From assembly GCF_013368755.1 (NCBI RefSeq), contig NC_049564.1:2798001-2862000 (forward strand): a stretch of 64,000 bases of DNA, in the 5' to 3' direction. The stretch is from Talaromyces rugulosus. Taxonomy: Eukaryota; Ascomycota; Eurotiomycetes; Eurotiales; Trichocomaceae. Each line of letters opens with the position of its first letter. Within the stretch, counting starts at the first letter, position 1. Position numbers and translations under genes: made by a program. Below, one piece after another: positions 42,204-54,901 of the stretch. The notes beneath the pieces are model-generated. The model did no database searches. It was not told where the DNA came from and saw only the letters and a program-made list of their open reading frames with translations.

Positions 42204-42926
42204 ATGGTATGCTACGCCCTCGTTTTTTTGGTCTCTGGGTTTGGCCCGGTCCAATGCGTCGAAAGAGGCGAGTTTGCACCGGCCGGTTGATGTCGGATGT
42301 CATCATTCATGCGTCCAGAATGTCCTCGGGACTGTGCAACTTGCGACAATGAATACACTGCTACAATTGCTTGAGAACATGGGCTAACTACTGTTTTTTC
42401 TTTGTGTATAGGTTGCCCAAAACCTCCTCGACCGCGCTGCATACCCCCAGCCGTACAGGTCTCCTTACGGACCGAAGTGAGTACACTCCCTCAACGTCCC
42501 ACCATTGGATTCGACTCTGCATTCGACACCCTGCAACAAAATCGATGCAATGACTTAGATATATGGACCGGGAGGATATTGACTGACCGGCTACTAGATA
42601 CGCTATTCCTACCCACTGGCATGGCCTGACCGCTGGCAAGTTCATCAAGTAGTGAGTTTAACATGTCCGATTGCTGAGATAAAAATAAAATAAAAACACC
42701 CGTTGCTAATTTTCATGATAGCGGCGTCGTTGCCGGTACATTCGGTGCCTCCCTTGGTGTTTTTGCCCTGTTCTTCTTTGGCGAGGTCCCCCGTGTCAGG
42801 AAGGATATCTTCCAGAAGCTCCCCTTCTTCGACCGCTACTTTGACCGAACCATCCCCCCTGAGGACAAGGTATGTTTCTTTCCATTGAATGTTAAAACCA
42901 TGCTAACCGTTGATTAGCCATTCTAA
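42204..42926 (+). CDS. qcr10: Cytochrome bc1 complex subunit 10 (Qcr10)
   Basis: Five exons, 42204..42206, 42412..42476, 42598..42651, 42722..42869 and 42918..42926, 92 residues. Small single-pass accessory subunit of respiratory complex III in the inner mitochondrial membrane. The motif SPYGPKY is followed by HWHGLTAGKFIKYG, a membrane helix (ASLGVFALFFFGEVPRV) and DIFQKLPFFDRYF, as in Qcr10. The first coding exon is only the ATG, next to GTATGC. The last exon codes Pro-Phe-stop. Every junction restores a family codon (KY-A, KY-G). No single open frame reveals the gene, so it is easily lost in automatic annotation. Confidence 0.88.
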
Positions 42927-43893
42927 ATGATATATCGGAAAAGTTTTTGCTGCCTCCAGCACTGTATGTATGGTATGGGGATGGACGGAGCATGTTAGAC
43001 AGTGCACCAAGCGCTGCGCCTGTAGAGTACCCCGACTTGACCACATCTAGACGTCGAAATCCAAGCGTTTATTTCCTTTGTGAAATAGTTCTTCTTCGTA
43101 GAAGCTAGCGCGAACCTTGCGTTGGCTGTTTCGCAACCAAACTATCTACAAAGTATCCAATATATACAAGTAATACCTAGTTAATGTCTAACTTAATATC
43201 TACTGTAGACGGTCAAGACAGCCTTACTGCATCTGGCATCTAGATTGGCCAACTGGCGCTTTTCCCACAGGGGAAACTGCACGCGAATGGGTTGCATACG
43301 TCGTGGCTCGGCGCGCTTATCAGGCTATCTGGTGGCAGCTGATAGCCATGCGTCCTCCCTATTAGCCTGCTACTCCGTCTCCAACATTGATCATCGACAA
43401 AACAGTATCAGCTCATCAAACTCTCGTCTTTTATATCATCTACATGCACGCTCTATCCCGACTGCAGATAAGCCCAAAAAGGCGCATTGACCCTTTTTTC
43501 CCCGGGGAATATCACGCGACAGATATCGACCCGGATGATGCGCCTTAATAGGCTGCGTTGCCACGCCGGGCTTGCTAAGCAGGAGAACATCCAACCAGAA
43601 TGCTTTGTGATTCGTTCATACCGCTTGAGCCATGTATTCTTCAACTGTCAACAACCATGCGTCGCGCTTCTAGAGCTAACTGGCGACCAGCCGGACCGCT
43701 CCACTTAGCATGGATTCCCTTATCTATGGGGGTAATCCTGTCACTTCCCAATTGAGACGCTATGGCTGCAGCAGCCAGGAACTGTACATATATAGCGGCG
43801 TGGGCAGGCTGCATGGGATTTCGGTCCAAGATCTAGGTGCCATCCTGCCGTCGAATTTCAACTCGATCAGCTTGCGAATGTGAAGAGCGCATC
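42927..43893. other. Intergenic region upstream of the APC permease
   Basis: 967 bases. It contains the qcr10 3' flank and the permease promoter with a TATATA at 43789-43794. No gene supported. Confidence 0.6.
43789..43794 (+). promoter_or_regulatory. TATA box of the APC permease gene
   Basis: CATATATAG about 100 bases before the ATG at 43894, a plausible TATA position. Confidence 0.45.
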
Positions 43894-45691
43894 ATGAGTG
43901 AACCCTCGGCCAAGGACTCCAGTCCAGACGTATATCGAGGCGACAACAATGCGCCCGTCACGTCTGTCCTCCCAGATGGCGACGTGCCCATCTCGGACCA
44001 TGCCTTGAACGCGGATGAAAGCGTCCTGGCCGCGCTCGGATACAAACAGGAATTCAAGCGCGAGTTTTCTCTCTGGACGACCTTTTGCGTCAGCTTTGCT
44101 GTGCTCGGCTTGTTGCCCTCGTTTGCTAGTACCATGTATTACGGTATGGGATATGCAGGTACGGGTGGCATGGTCTGGGGCTGGTTGATTGCCATGGTGT
44201 TTATCCAATGTGTTGCCATGTCGATGGCAGAGCTGTGTTCTGCGATGCCGACCAGGTGAGTTGCTACAAAACCCAAGCATCATGATTTTCTTTTTCTCTT
44301 GCTGATTTGTGTGTTTTTTTTTTGTCAGTGGCGGTCTGTATTATGCATCAGCAGTCCTCGCTCCCCCCGGATATGGCCCTCTGGCTGCCTGGCTTACTGG
44401 ATGGTCGAATTGGATTGGACAAGTCACCAGTGCTCCCTCGGTGGACTATGCATTGGCTGCGATGATCCTTGCTGCTGGGGCTATCTATAATCCGGAATTT
44501 GTGCCTACAAACTACCAGCTCTACCTCTTGACGGTCCTCATCCTCATCATCCACACTGTCATCAGCAGCATGCCTACCAAGTGGATCGCGACGGTCAATT
44601 CCTGGGGATCAACTTTCAATATCATTGCGCTGGTCATCGCCCTCATTACTATTCCAGCAGCAACCAGCAACACGCCCAAATTCACCTCGGCCAATGAAGT
44701 CTGGAGTGTGATCGCCAATGGCACGGATTACCCCGACGGAGTTGCTATTCTCATGTCTTTCGTCGGCGTCATCTGGACCATGTCTGGCTACGACTCCCCC
44801 TTCCACTTGTCCGAAGAATGCTCCAACGCCAGCATTGCCTCACCGCGTGCAATCGCGCTGACGTCGGCCACCGGCGGCCTCTTTGGCTGGTTCCTGCAGC
44901 TTGTAGTTGCCTACACCGTCACCGACATCGACGCCGTCATGAACTCGGACCTCGGCCAGCCCTGGGCTTCTTACCTGCTCCAAGTGCTGCCCCAAAAGAC
45001 CGCCATGGCGATCCTCGCTCTCACCATCGTCTGCGGCTTCTCCATGGGCCAGGGCTGCATGGTCGCCGCCTCGCGCGTCACCTACGCCTACGCCCGCGAC
45101 GACTGTTTCCCCTATTCCAACGTGTGGAAACAAGTCCACCCACTCACCAAAACCCCCGTCAACGCTGTCATTATCAACGGCATCCTCGGCATCCTAATGT
45201 GCCTACTCATCTTTGGCGGCGACGTCGCCATCGGTGCGCTGTTCAGTATCGGCGCCATTGCGCAATTCATTGCCTTTGCCATCCCCATCGCCATCCGCGT
45301 GTTTGTTATCGACGACACCCGCTTCCGGCGTGGACCCTGGCATTTGGGCAAATTTTCGAAACCCGTGGGTACCGCCGGCGCGTTGTTTGTCTTGCTCATG
45401 CTTCCGATTTTGTGTTTGCCGAGTGGCACTGGTGCCGATGTGACGCCGGATCTTATGAATTGGACGTGTCTGGTGTATGGTGCGCCCATGCTGGCGGTTA
45501 TGGTGTGGTGGGTTGTGGATGCGAGGAAGTGGTTCAAGGGTCCCAAGGTTAATGTTGAGCATATGCTTTATGGAAGAGAGGAGATTGATGGCACGGCTCC
45601 TGAGAAAGAAGAAGAGAAGACTATCATTGATGGTGTTGCTGCTGTTCCTGCTCAGACCAAGGAGGAGAAATCCGATAGCACTTCTTCTTAG
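43894..45691 (+). CDS. APC-superfamily amino acid/GABA/choline-type permease
   Basis: Two exons, 43894..44255 and 44329..45691, 574 residues. About twelve membrane segments, with conserved APC signatures: AMPTSGGLYYASAVLAPPGY across the exon junction, WLTGWSNWIGQVT, MSGYDSPFHLSEECSNASIA, SPRAIALTS, MGQGCMVAASRVTYAYARDD and LTKTPVNAV. This pattern is that of fungal ACT-family carriers such as Uga4 (GABA) and Hnm1 (choline); the exact substrate cannot be told. The short N-terminal and charged C-terminal tails (EKEEEKT) are cytosolic and likely sites for nitrogen-regulated endocytosis by analogy. The ATG 57 bases further 5' is less likely because homology starts after MSEPS. Confidence 0.9.
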
Positions 45692-46210
45692 ATCAGTCCA
45701 AGACGATATTGAATAGGGAGTGTGTCTCTTTATGTATATGTAATTTTTACGATAGTTAATATGTAGTTAGTTACCCAAAACTTTCAGCTTCAGTTTCAAC
45801 GTGGAATTCAACATTTAAAGTATTTGCTCGAGTGCTAACCCAGAACACCCAATCGTGCATGTGCAACAAACAGAAATACAAAAATTAATCGCGTTAACAA
45901 AGAGAGTTGCAATTAAAAAAAGGTCAGTTTCTATAGGTACATATGCTACGCTTTGCCCCCGAACAACACAACTCGTCTGGATTTCTCCAGAGATTTCTTA
46001 CAGGCCAGCCATTGCATGTCCGTCCGCTTCTTAATGTAGTTTTTTTTTTTTATAAAAAAAAAAGACAGACTTGAATACGAAAATGTTTGGCGGTCAAGGG
46101 AAGAAATCAACAAGAAACAGGAGAAAAAAACACAGCAAGAGAAAAGGAAAAGGAAAAAGGGAAGGGGAAAAAAAAAGAATATACGTGACATAATAATCAG
46201 TCAGTCGTTA
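45692..46210. other. Convergent spacer, permease / Eps1-like gene
   Basis: 519 bases of 3' flank on both sides, with A/T-rich polyadenylation-like runs at 46039-46062. No gene. Confidence 0.65.
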
Positions 46211-48608
46211 CTAGTCAACTTTGCCCGTTGATCCACCATTCAATAACCCTTCTTTCCCATCAAGACGGAAGAAACCACCGCCGTTGGCATTATTGCCCAG
46301 GATACCGCCGCCATTATAACCAAAGTTGACGCGTCGAATCGACCTCTTGCGGTATGCGACATAGGATGCGATGATGGTGAAGATGAAAATGATGACGGAG
46401 AGGATCCGGTGATTGGAAATAAAACTGCGCGTGTGGAAAAAGGTCGCCTCGAAGACGCCAATGGTGGATTTGGACTTGAGCTTGGGCGGGTCGCTGATTA
46501 CCAGGGGGATTGTCTCTAGGATAGACGTGCGAGAGACCATGATGTTGGCTCCGCTGCTTGAAGCGTCCCAGTAGCGTCGGTTCTGCAACAACTTTATTAG
46601 TTCATCTTCTTTACAAAGAGTTGGTATATCACTTACATCCTCGTCGCTTATAATAACCCGTTCACCATCTCTCACATCGACCCCGTACGATGTGCGGACC
46701 CAGCGGTCCCAAAAGTCGCCATCAACCCATGCAAAGACAACTTGCTTCTTGTCCTCCTCGTGGATGTTGATGTGCATGCTCTTGGCAGCCCGCAGTGCGC
46801 GTTGGTCGTCACGGTCTTCGGCCTCTTCAATGCGCAGTTGCTTAGCATCTCGCAGTTCCTGTCTTTCCAAGCGGAAAAGTTGGGTTTGTTTATCCATCCA
46901 CTCTAGGGCAGCGTTCTTCAACTCGAGTTTTCCAAGACGAAATTCGTCGGATCTCTTCTGGCTGAGTACTCCGAGAACAACGAATTTGCCATCCATCAAT
47001 TCCTGGGCATTCGATGCCGTCAGTTCTGGTACGATTGGAAGCCAGACACTGCGCATCCAGTTCAAGACCCGCGGGTTATCCCGCATATCATATGGAGCCA
47101 AAGCATTAAAGTACGTCGGGCGACCATCTCGAACAACAAGCAGACGAGGCCAGGTAGAGATCTTGAACCGTTCTGCAAGAGCCGGACTGTCAGTCTTGAC
47201 CAAGCGTGCGTGTCCAATCAGAGACAAAGTCAGGCGCTCCAACGCAGCGAAATCTTCCGCGGTGGTCGCATGGTCAAAAAAGTAAAGGAAAATAACTTCC
47301 CCAGTCTCCTCCAACGCCTTGAATTTAGCCTCGTCGACGTATTGGACGCCAGCGCCAGTATCGACAGCCTTCTGAGCGTAACTGACTAAATCACCCAGCC
47401 CACGTAGACCTTGATACTCGACCTTCTCTCCGCCCTTGAAAAAGTACATGGTCGGGAAAGCCTTCACGCCAGCATCCTTGCAGAGTCTTTTCTCGAGTTC
47501 ACAGTTGACCTCTCCAACGTTGAGTTTCCCTTTCATTTCTTTAGACATGGCGAGCCAAGCCGGAGCTAGCGCTTGACAGTGATGGCACCAAGGAGCATAA
47601 AACTTGACGAACCAGGGGTCACGCGATCTAGTGACAAATTTTTGGAAGCTTTCCGCAACCAGAGGGACAGATGTGCCTTGAGGGTTGTAGATCACGCCGG
47701 GTTTCTCTGGTTTCTCTGGTTTCTCTTTTGGTGCCTGAGCCTGAGTACCCGCGCCGGGCTTTTTCTCCTCGCCGTTCTTCTCTGCCAATTGCGCGACTTG
47801 CTCGTTGTGCTTTTCACCAGCTTTGGCGCCTGCAACAGGGTCCTTGTCCTTTGCTTCGGGAACGTCGGGCTCGGCAGAGGTGTCGAATTTCGTTGCTCCA
47901 GGCTCTGGCAGCTTAACTCCATTACGAGGACGAGAGCCCGGTCGAATCAATTCCAACTTTTCTTCAATGAATTTATTCAGTCCTTCCATCGTCTTCTCGC
48001 CTTGGTATTGTTCCACCAGCTCGCCTTCGTGGTAAAGAGCAAACGTAGGAAAGTACTTGACATCCAATTTGATGCACAGGTCGCGATAGGCCAGGCAGTT
48101 CATCGACGCAAAATGAAAGTCGTAGAACCCGGTGAAGGAGTTCATAGATACTTGAGTATCGAGGGATTTAGCGGACGAGGACGACAGCGGGTTCGAGGTC
48201 TGTCACGAGTTAGCACGAATAGCGGCTCGTCAAGCCTTGGTTTCTTACATAGTAATATTCATATAGAGTCTGCCACTCAGGGGCGATGCGTCGACAATGA
48301 GGGCATGATGGCGAAAACTGTTTTACAAACCTGAATTTGATATGTCAGCGTCTTCGCCTTTATGTTACAAGACGATAAAGTGTGTACCAGTAGCCATCGG
48401 AGATGGTGCTCTTGAAATTTTCCGGATCCAACTCCTTCTGTGGAGGCACTTCGATGCCATTAAAAGTAGTGCTCGAGGGTTCATGTTCATCGTTCGCCGC
48501 GACGTCTTGTTCTGCTCTCTTGAAGAGGGTGTGAGGCGACGAATCTGCGGCCAGAGCCGAAATGGAGAAGAGCGATAGGAGCAGTCCGCGCAACAGTGAG
48601 GCCTTCAT
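46211..48608 (-). CDS. Eps1-like membrane-anchored protein disulfide isomerase
   Basis: Four exons, 48608..48388, 48330..48249, 48199..46637 and 46582..46211, 745 residues. Signal peptide (LLRGLLLSLFSISALA). First thioredoxin domain with CPHC (83-86); Pro/Glu/Lys-rich linker (about 190-270); second thioredoxin domain FYAPWCHHCQALAPAW (CHHC 306-309); further thioredoxin-like region; a membrane helix near 682-698 (SVIIFIFTIIASYVAYRKR); short cytosolic Gly/Asn-rich tail. This order matches yeast Eps1 and related ER oxidoreductases that handle misfolded membrane proteins for ERAD. The 54-nt third intron is in frame (GTAAGT to TTGCAG); reading through inserts 18 residues before NRRYWD. Divergent from the complex I gene. 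Confidence 0.9.
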
Positions 48609-49130
48609 AGTGGCTGGTGTTCGAGGTCAGCGACCTGGAGTGGATTGTATATGATGAACGGTCGTCTCGAGGTTTATCAATTCGACAGCAAGGCGTTTAA
48701 AATAGCCACATCGATCAGAGTGCTAGATGCCGATCCATGCGGCACAGGGAAGACGAACGAAACCCCACGCCTGGAAGAGTGCACGAAAACGGCAGGCACG
48801 CAAAGTTGGACACAAAGAAAACAAAGAGTAGCAAAAGGCCAAGCTAGAGCCCAGAGACGACTAACGATCGGCTTCGTAGTGGGCGGAGTCGCAAGGTGGC
48901 ACCCCCTGGAGAGTCTAGAAACCAGCGAAGGTGTTTGGCCCGTTTCGGTCGGCGCCGCGCAGGTTTCTCCGTTCCGGCAGCCCGCGAGCAACAACTCTCC
49001 TCGGGCGATGATACGGCGGAAAACCAAAGCAATCGAACGCCAGGTTTCCTCGCCAATCTGCATCCTCAGGCACAATTGGGTCCTGCCGACCTCTGATCAA
49101 TTGACTCCTCGCCACAGCGCACCCGTCGAC
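48609..49130. promoter_or_regulatory. Divergent promoter region, Eps1-like / complex I subunit
   Basis: 522 bases between opposing starts. The plus-strand frame is open through most of it, but the product upstream of 49131 has no family match, so it is treated as promoter. Confidence 0.55.
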
Positions 49131-49946
49131 ATGAGGTCAGCCCTCAGGTTGCTGGCTAATGTCAAGCCAGCTCGCTACCTCGAGCCTAATACGCCGATCG
49201 GGTTGACCGGTTTAACGACGCACCCCAGTCCTCGCCCAACGCTCATCCACGTCTATCGCCAGACTCTCGAGAAACTAAAGACCTTCCCCGAGACGTCGGT
49301 CTATCGCAAGTCGACCGAGGCACTTACCCGCCACCGCCTGCAGATTATCGAATCCACCAAGCCCCCCGGATTTGATGCCTGGTTTGAGCGCGCCAAGGAA
49401 ACCGTTGCAAAGCACCCAGAGCACTTCAAAAACCTCAAGTTTGCTCCCGACGGTACCTATACCATCGCCGTCGAGGCCGAAAGCGCCAATTCCGGGGCTT
49501 CATTCCCTCCGAAGACACCGGAAGAAGTTGCCAAGTACGAGGAAGAGGCAGCCCAGTTTGTGAAGGGAGAGCTTCCCGAGAACCCTGTTTTCTTCAAAAA
49601 GGTCGCTCAGACAGAGTATGACCCAGTGCTGGAGAGTGAACCCGCCCTGGAAGCAGAGCAGTAAGTGATCGACATCTCTTGAGAAAGCCAAGTTTAGGTT
49701 TTTGATACTGAACGCCGGTAGGATTGCCGAAATCGAGAATAAGATCGGTGCTGGTTTGATCGAGGAGGTTGTTGTCGTTGCCAACGACGAATTCAAACTT
49801 GTAGACACATTGGCCGAGTCTCAGGTGTAAGTGCTTTGCTGCTTTTAAGTTGGCCGTGCTAACATTGAGATAGGTGGGAAGAGCTCGAAGAAAAGCCAAG
49901 TCCGGGACAATGGACTTACTTTGAACGTGGCCCTGAAAAGTCATAA
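49131..49946 (+). CDS. NADH:ubiquinone oxidoreductase NDUFA5-type (29.9 kDa) subunit
   Basis: Three exons, 49131..49660, 49722..49826 and 49874..49946, 235 residues. Accessory subunit on the matrix arm of respiratory complex I. Family motifs: TGLTTHPSPRPTLIHVYRQT, LKTFPETSVYRKSTEALTRHRL, GFDAWFERAKETVAKHP, then the C-terminal WEELEEKPSPGQWTYFERG. The short, basic N terminus (RSALRLLANVKPARYL) suits a mitochondrial presequence. The start is set at 49131 although the frame is open 162 codons upstream, because homology begins here. The two introns split Gln and Val codons and rejoin cleanly. Confidence 0.92.
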
Positions 49947-50447
49947 ACTCCTCAATGCGAATTTACATGTATTTATAAGCTTTAGAGTTCTTGCTATGAG
50001 GGACCATTTCTCCAGACTAATAATGGTCATGACAATATACTGATATCCGAGTTGTTTTTTTGAATTTTTGTCCTGCACTGGTGCAACCAAATTTAATAGA
50101 TTTTGTGCCACTTCTGAATTGAATAAATATCTTCACAATATCAAGCGTAATTGAGTGCTTAAATCTACTGTTTGTGGTAGTGCTAAAGCTGGGCGGTTCC
50201 GCGCTAAACCGCTTCGGGCCAGCCCACGGCGAACTGGACACATTCGATCTCCACGATGACTTCCACGCCGCACCGCAAACAAGACCTCCGCAGAGCTACT
50301 GCACCCCTCTCATAGCTTTCCAGAGGTCCTTTTCTCTTTCCGAAGAGCGTCTCCTCGGCTCTATACACTGCGGTGCATTGCATCTGACCGCGCCCGTTCT
50401 CACGGGCACACCCCCGACACCCCTAGCCACACCCACACTCAACCACC
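49947..50447. other. Intergenic region upstream of sec27
   Basis: 501 bases: 3' flank of the complex I gene and a CT-rich sec27 leader (50270-50440). No gene supported. Confidence 0.6.
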
Positions 50448-53422
50448 ATGCGGCTCGATATCAAGGTGCGTCCTTCGTCGCTAACAAAACTACGCTACCC
50501 TCTCAGGCATTGGGGCGCTGCAGTTTTGTGCAGTTACATGGGCATTCGCTGATTTTACTTTTATTATTGCAGAGACAACTCTTTGCCCGCTCTGAGCGAG
50601 TCAAGGGCATCGATTTCCATCCCACCGAGCCATGGGTAAGGACCACGTCGCTCCAGCTTTGAGACTATAGCTAATGCTTGCTTGCAGATCTTGACCACCT
50701 TGTACAGCGGTATGAATTTGGCCTCTAGGTATCAATCTATTCGAGGGGATGCTAATTGGTTTAGGCCACGTCTACATCTGGTCCTACGAAACACAGGTAT
50801 ACACCACCACCTTTCTATTTTGAGTCGCCGACTTCACTCGGGGCTCGGGATACACTCGTGCTATATTGGATAGACAGTCCTCTAACGCTCTCTTTAGTCG
50901 ATCATCAAAACGTTCGAACTTACCGATGTGCCCGTGCGCGCTGGTCGCTTCATCGCTCGAAAGAACTGGATTGTGTGTGGTAGCGATGATTTCCAATTGC
51001 GCGTGTACAACTACAACACATCCGAGAAGATCACTTCGTTTGAAGCCCACCCTGACTACATCCGATCGATCGCCGTTCACCCCACACAGCCTTTCGTCAT
51101 CACCGGTTCCGATGACATGACAATCAGGTTGTGGGATTGGGAAAAAGGCTGGAAGTGTGTCCAGGTTTTCGAGGGTCACAGCCACTATGTCATGGGGCTC
51201 TCAATCAACCCAAAGGACACCAACACATTTGCCTCTGCTTGCTTGGATCGGACGGTCAAAATCTGGAATCTCGGCTCGGGACATGCCAATTTTACGCTTG
51301 AGGCTCATGGTATGAAACCCCCTTGCTATTCTGTCGGTAGATGTTGGGTATGCTTACGCTCCATTAGAAACAAAGGGTGTGAACAGCGTCGACTACTACG
51401 GACAAGCCGACAAGCCTTACCTGTTGACGACCTCGGATGACAAAACGGTCAAGGTTTGGGATTACACCACCAAGGCATTGATTGCCACATTAGAGGGACA
51501 CACAAGCAATGTCTCCTTTGCCTGCTATCACCCGGAACTCCCCGTCATTATTTCAGGTTCCGAGGATGGAACGATCAAAGTCTGGCACGCCAACACATAC
51601 CGCCTGGAACAGTCCCTTAATTATGGACTTGAACGGGCATGGTGTGTTAGCTACCAGAGAGGTCGTCAGGGCATTGCGATGGGTTTCGATGATGGTGCCG
51701 TTGTGGTGAAGATGGGCAGAGAAGAACCTGCAGTGTCTATGGACACCTCCGGAAAAGTCATTTTCTCTCGACACAGTGAAGTGGTTTCAACAGTGATCAA
51801 AGGTGGCGAGGAACTGAAAGATGGCTCTCCCCTCTCCCTACCTTCTAAGGAGCTGGGATCATGTGAAATTTACCCCCAGACTCTGGATCACTCTCCGAAT
51901 GGCCGCTTTGTTTCGGTTTGCGGTGACGGCGAGTACATCATATACACGGCTCTTGCATGGCGTAACAAGGCATTTGGTCAGGCTTTGGATTTCGCTTGGG
52001 GCTCCAAAGACAACAGTAATGACTACGCCATTCGGGAATCCGCCACTAGTGTCAAGATTTTCAAGAACTTCAAAGAAAAGAGTGGTGGTCTGGACGTTGG
52101 TTTCCAGGCTGAAGGTCTGTCCGGTGGTGTTCTTCTCGGTGTGAAGGGACAGGGTGGTATTGGCTTGTTTGACTGGGAAACCGGTAGCCTCGTTCGTCGC
52201 ATTGAGGTTGAGCCGCGTGAGGTAAGTTGGCTCGGTAATGCAATTAAAAAAAAAACACATGGACTAATCCCAGCAGGTATATTGGTCTGAGTCTGGCGAG
52301 CTGGTGGCTCTTGCCTGCGAGGACACTTGCTACATTCTACGGTTTTCTCGGGAGAATTATGTCAACGGCCTGAACGCTGGTGAGGCCGACGAAGATGGAG
52401 TTGAATCGGCGTTTGAGGTTGTTACAGACATTAGCGAGACAGTCCGGACGGGAGAATGGGTTGGCGATTGTTTTATCTACACAAACTCAACAAACCGTCT
52501 AAACTACTTGGTTGGTGATCAGACGTACACTATTTCCCACTTTGACCAACCCATGTACGTGCTTGGGTATCTCCCTCGAGATGGGCGAATCTATCTTGCC
52601 GACAAAGATGTTGGCGTTGTGTCTTTTGCTCTCTCGCTGTCTGTGGTTGAGTATCAAACCCTGGTTCTTCGAGGCGACATGGACTCGGCGGCTGAATTGC
52701 TGCCCGATATTCCTTCTGAACAGATGAACAAGATTGCTCGCTTTTTGGAAGGGCAAGGGTTCAAGGAACTCGCTCTCGAAGTGTCCCCGGACTCGGAACA
52801 CCGGTTCGACCTGTCGCTTGCGCTTAACCGCCTCGACATCGCTCTCGAGCTAGCCCGCGCTGCGGATGTCGAGCACAAGTGGAAGACGGTTGGTGACGCA
52901 GCTCTGACGACCTGGGATCTGGGACTGGCGCAAGAATGCTTTACCCACGCCAAGGACCTCGGCTCTTTACTGTTGCTCTACACCTCTAGCTCCAACGCGG
53001 CCGGACTTCGGTCACTCGCAGAGCAGGCCTCAGCTGCTGGCTTACACAATGTGGCCTTCTCGGCCCTGTGGACTGTTGGAGACATTGACGGCTGCGCTGA
53101 TCTCTTGGTCCAAACGAACCGTCTTGCCGAGGCCGTGCTCTTTGCGCAGACATACAAGCCATCCAAGGCGCCGAGCCTGGTCTTGCAGTGGAAGGAGTCT
53201 CTTGAGAAAGGCGGCAAACCCAAGGTTGCTCGTCTCATTGGAGTGCCCCCCGGTGCGGACGATGGTACTACTACAGATGATGACCTTTTCCCCGAGTGGG
53301 AGGAATACCTGCGCCTGGAGAAAGAAGGACCACCTGAGCCTCCTTCTTCCGAATCCTTGATTGACGTAGGGGGAGAGGGCGAGGCAGTAAACGGAGCAGC
53401 CGAGGTTGAAGCCGAAGCGTAA
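50448..53422 (+). CDS. sec27: Coatomer beta' subunit (COPI), Sec27
   Basis: Seven exons, 50448..50465, 50573..50635, 50688..50709, 50765..50796, 50898..51309, 51368..52221 and 52277..53422, 848 residues. A COPI coat subunit that binds dilysine cargo for Golgi-to-ER retrieval. The start [20 protein letters not shown] is diagnostic, followed by WD40 blades ([79 protein letters not shown]), the coatomer WD-associated region and alpha-solenoid. The C terminus is acidic. Four short 5' exons (18-63 nt) precede the body, which is why open frames start well inside the protein. Confidence 0.95.
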
Positions 53423-54023
53423 TGTATTGTTTCCGTTTTCATTTTTGTCTTGTCTTGTTATACGTTTAATGGGATCCATGTCCGAATTCGCTCTCCTGAA
53501 TTCTTTGTCTAGTTGCCATTTTTTTATTTATTATCTTGTGAATGTTCAAAATAAATGTCGTCTACGGAGGCGGTAGATAGTCTATAAATCCGATGCAGTT
53601 TTTGGAAGTCTTTTTTGCCCTGCAAACGATGTCAACAGAGAGGATCAAGAACGTGTTTCGCCGTTTCGGGAAATTCCTCATCTGTTCAAGTGGGGCATTT
53701 TGTGCCACATATCTGCCGTGATTGGTGGAATGGGCGCGTTATTGACCCACTTATGTCTTTCGGCCAATAGAAAGCAGAGTATTCACATACTTCCCTCAGG
53801 CTGGCCCAACATGCCTTGCTATCTCCAACCTCCGCAGAACACGCGAAAAATAAGCGTTTTCAAAAAAAAAAGATGGCAGGAATAATGATGCGTGGAATGA
53901 GGGTGCGATCTGCGCCGTTTATATTCTCGAGGACAGACGCTCCTGACCTTTAATGTCCTCCAAACCTTTTCGAGAATTGAAAATCACTACTATTGCTGAT
54001 TTGAAGATATCATCAACATCATC
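53423..54023. other. Intergenic region sec27 / Sur7-type gene
   Basis: 601 bases of 3' flank and promoter. No gene supported. Confidence 0.6.
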
Positions 54024-54901
54024 ATGCTTCTCACATTAAACACGTTGTCCAAGGTCTTTGCCTTGGCCTCTTTCATTCTGAGTACTCTGTGTCTCTTTGC
54101 GGGGTCGCAGAAGTCGATTATGCAGGATGCGAGTGTTATGACTGTTAGTGAAAGACCCCCTATGATATTTGAAGCTAACCATCTGGTACAGATTGACACA
54201 TCTGGCTCGGAGCCAATCTCAGCAATCAAATCCGCCAAAGAAAGCAATGATACCGATCTAGGCCTAAAGGATTTCTACAACGTTCACGTTCTGGCCTACT
54301 GCGAGGGTTCCTTTGGCGACGACGGCCAGCACGACGTGACGAGATGCTCCAAACGAGCTGCCCCCTTTGCATTCAACCCGGCCAAAGTGCTGGAGTTTAA
54401 GAATGGGTTCAATGTCTCCGATATCGATTGGCCGGATACTATCACCGACGACTTTAGTGTCATGGAAATAACTACAAAGGCCATGTCTGTGCTCTATATT
54501 ATTGGGGTTGCGGCAACCGGCGTTACGTTTCTCATGGAGATCCTGCTCACGCAGGCTGGCGGGCGGCCGTCGATGATGGCGCATTTGTTCTTTACTGTGG
54601 TAAGTTGTTGCGTATTCCTGTCATTATCATCGCAACACTGATGTATATTTGTTTGCAGCTAAGCTTTGTCTGTCTCGGAGTCTCATCCTCAGTGGCGTCG
54701 GTCATCGCCGTGCAGTTTGTCGATCTCATCAACCGCCATGGGAAAAACTACGGGATTGTCGCGGCTGGAGGCAGCAAGTTCTTAACTATTACCTGGGCTG
54801 CTGTGGTTCTCTTGTTCTTCACTGTGGTTATCAGTGTTATTACACTGCCGTCTAGCGGTAGCATGTCGACGTCGGACAAGGAGGTTGAGAGTCAAGTCTA
54901 A
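54024..54901 (+). CDS. SUR7/PalI-family four-span membrane protein
   Basis: Three exons, 54024..54143, 54192..54599 and 54659..54901, 256 residues. One N-terminal membrane helix (ALASFILSTLCLFAG), an extracellular loop with conserved Cys (YCEG and TRCSKRA) and Asn sites, then three C-terminal helices (SVLYIIGVAATGVTFLMEIL, LSFVCLGVSSSVASVIAV, TWAAVVLLFFTVVISVI). This is the layout of Sur7-type eisosome/cortical-patch proteins. The 48-nt first intron is in frame with a GCTAAC branch; reading through adds 16 residues. The exact subfamily is uncertain. Confidence 0.85.

Noticed and set aside
44818..45552. A 244-codon frame overlapping the permease, rich in His and Arg
   Set aside because: A frame shadow of the GC-rich permease exon; composition is not protein-like.
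48645..49130. In-frame extension of 162 codons upstream of the complex I subunit
   Set aside because: Homology and a suitable mitochondrial presequence begin at 49131; the extension overlaps the divergent promoter of the Eps1-like gene.
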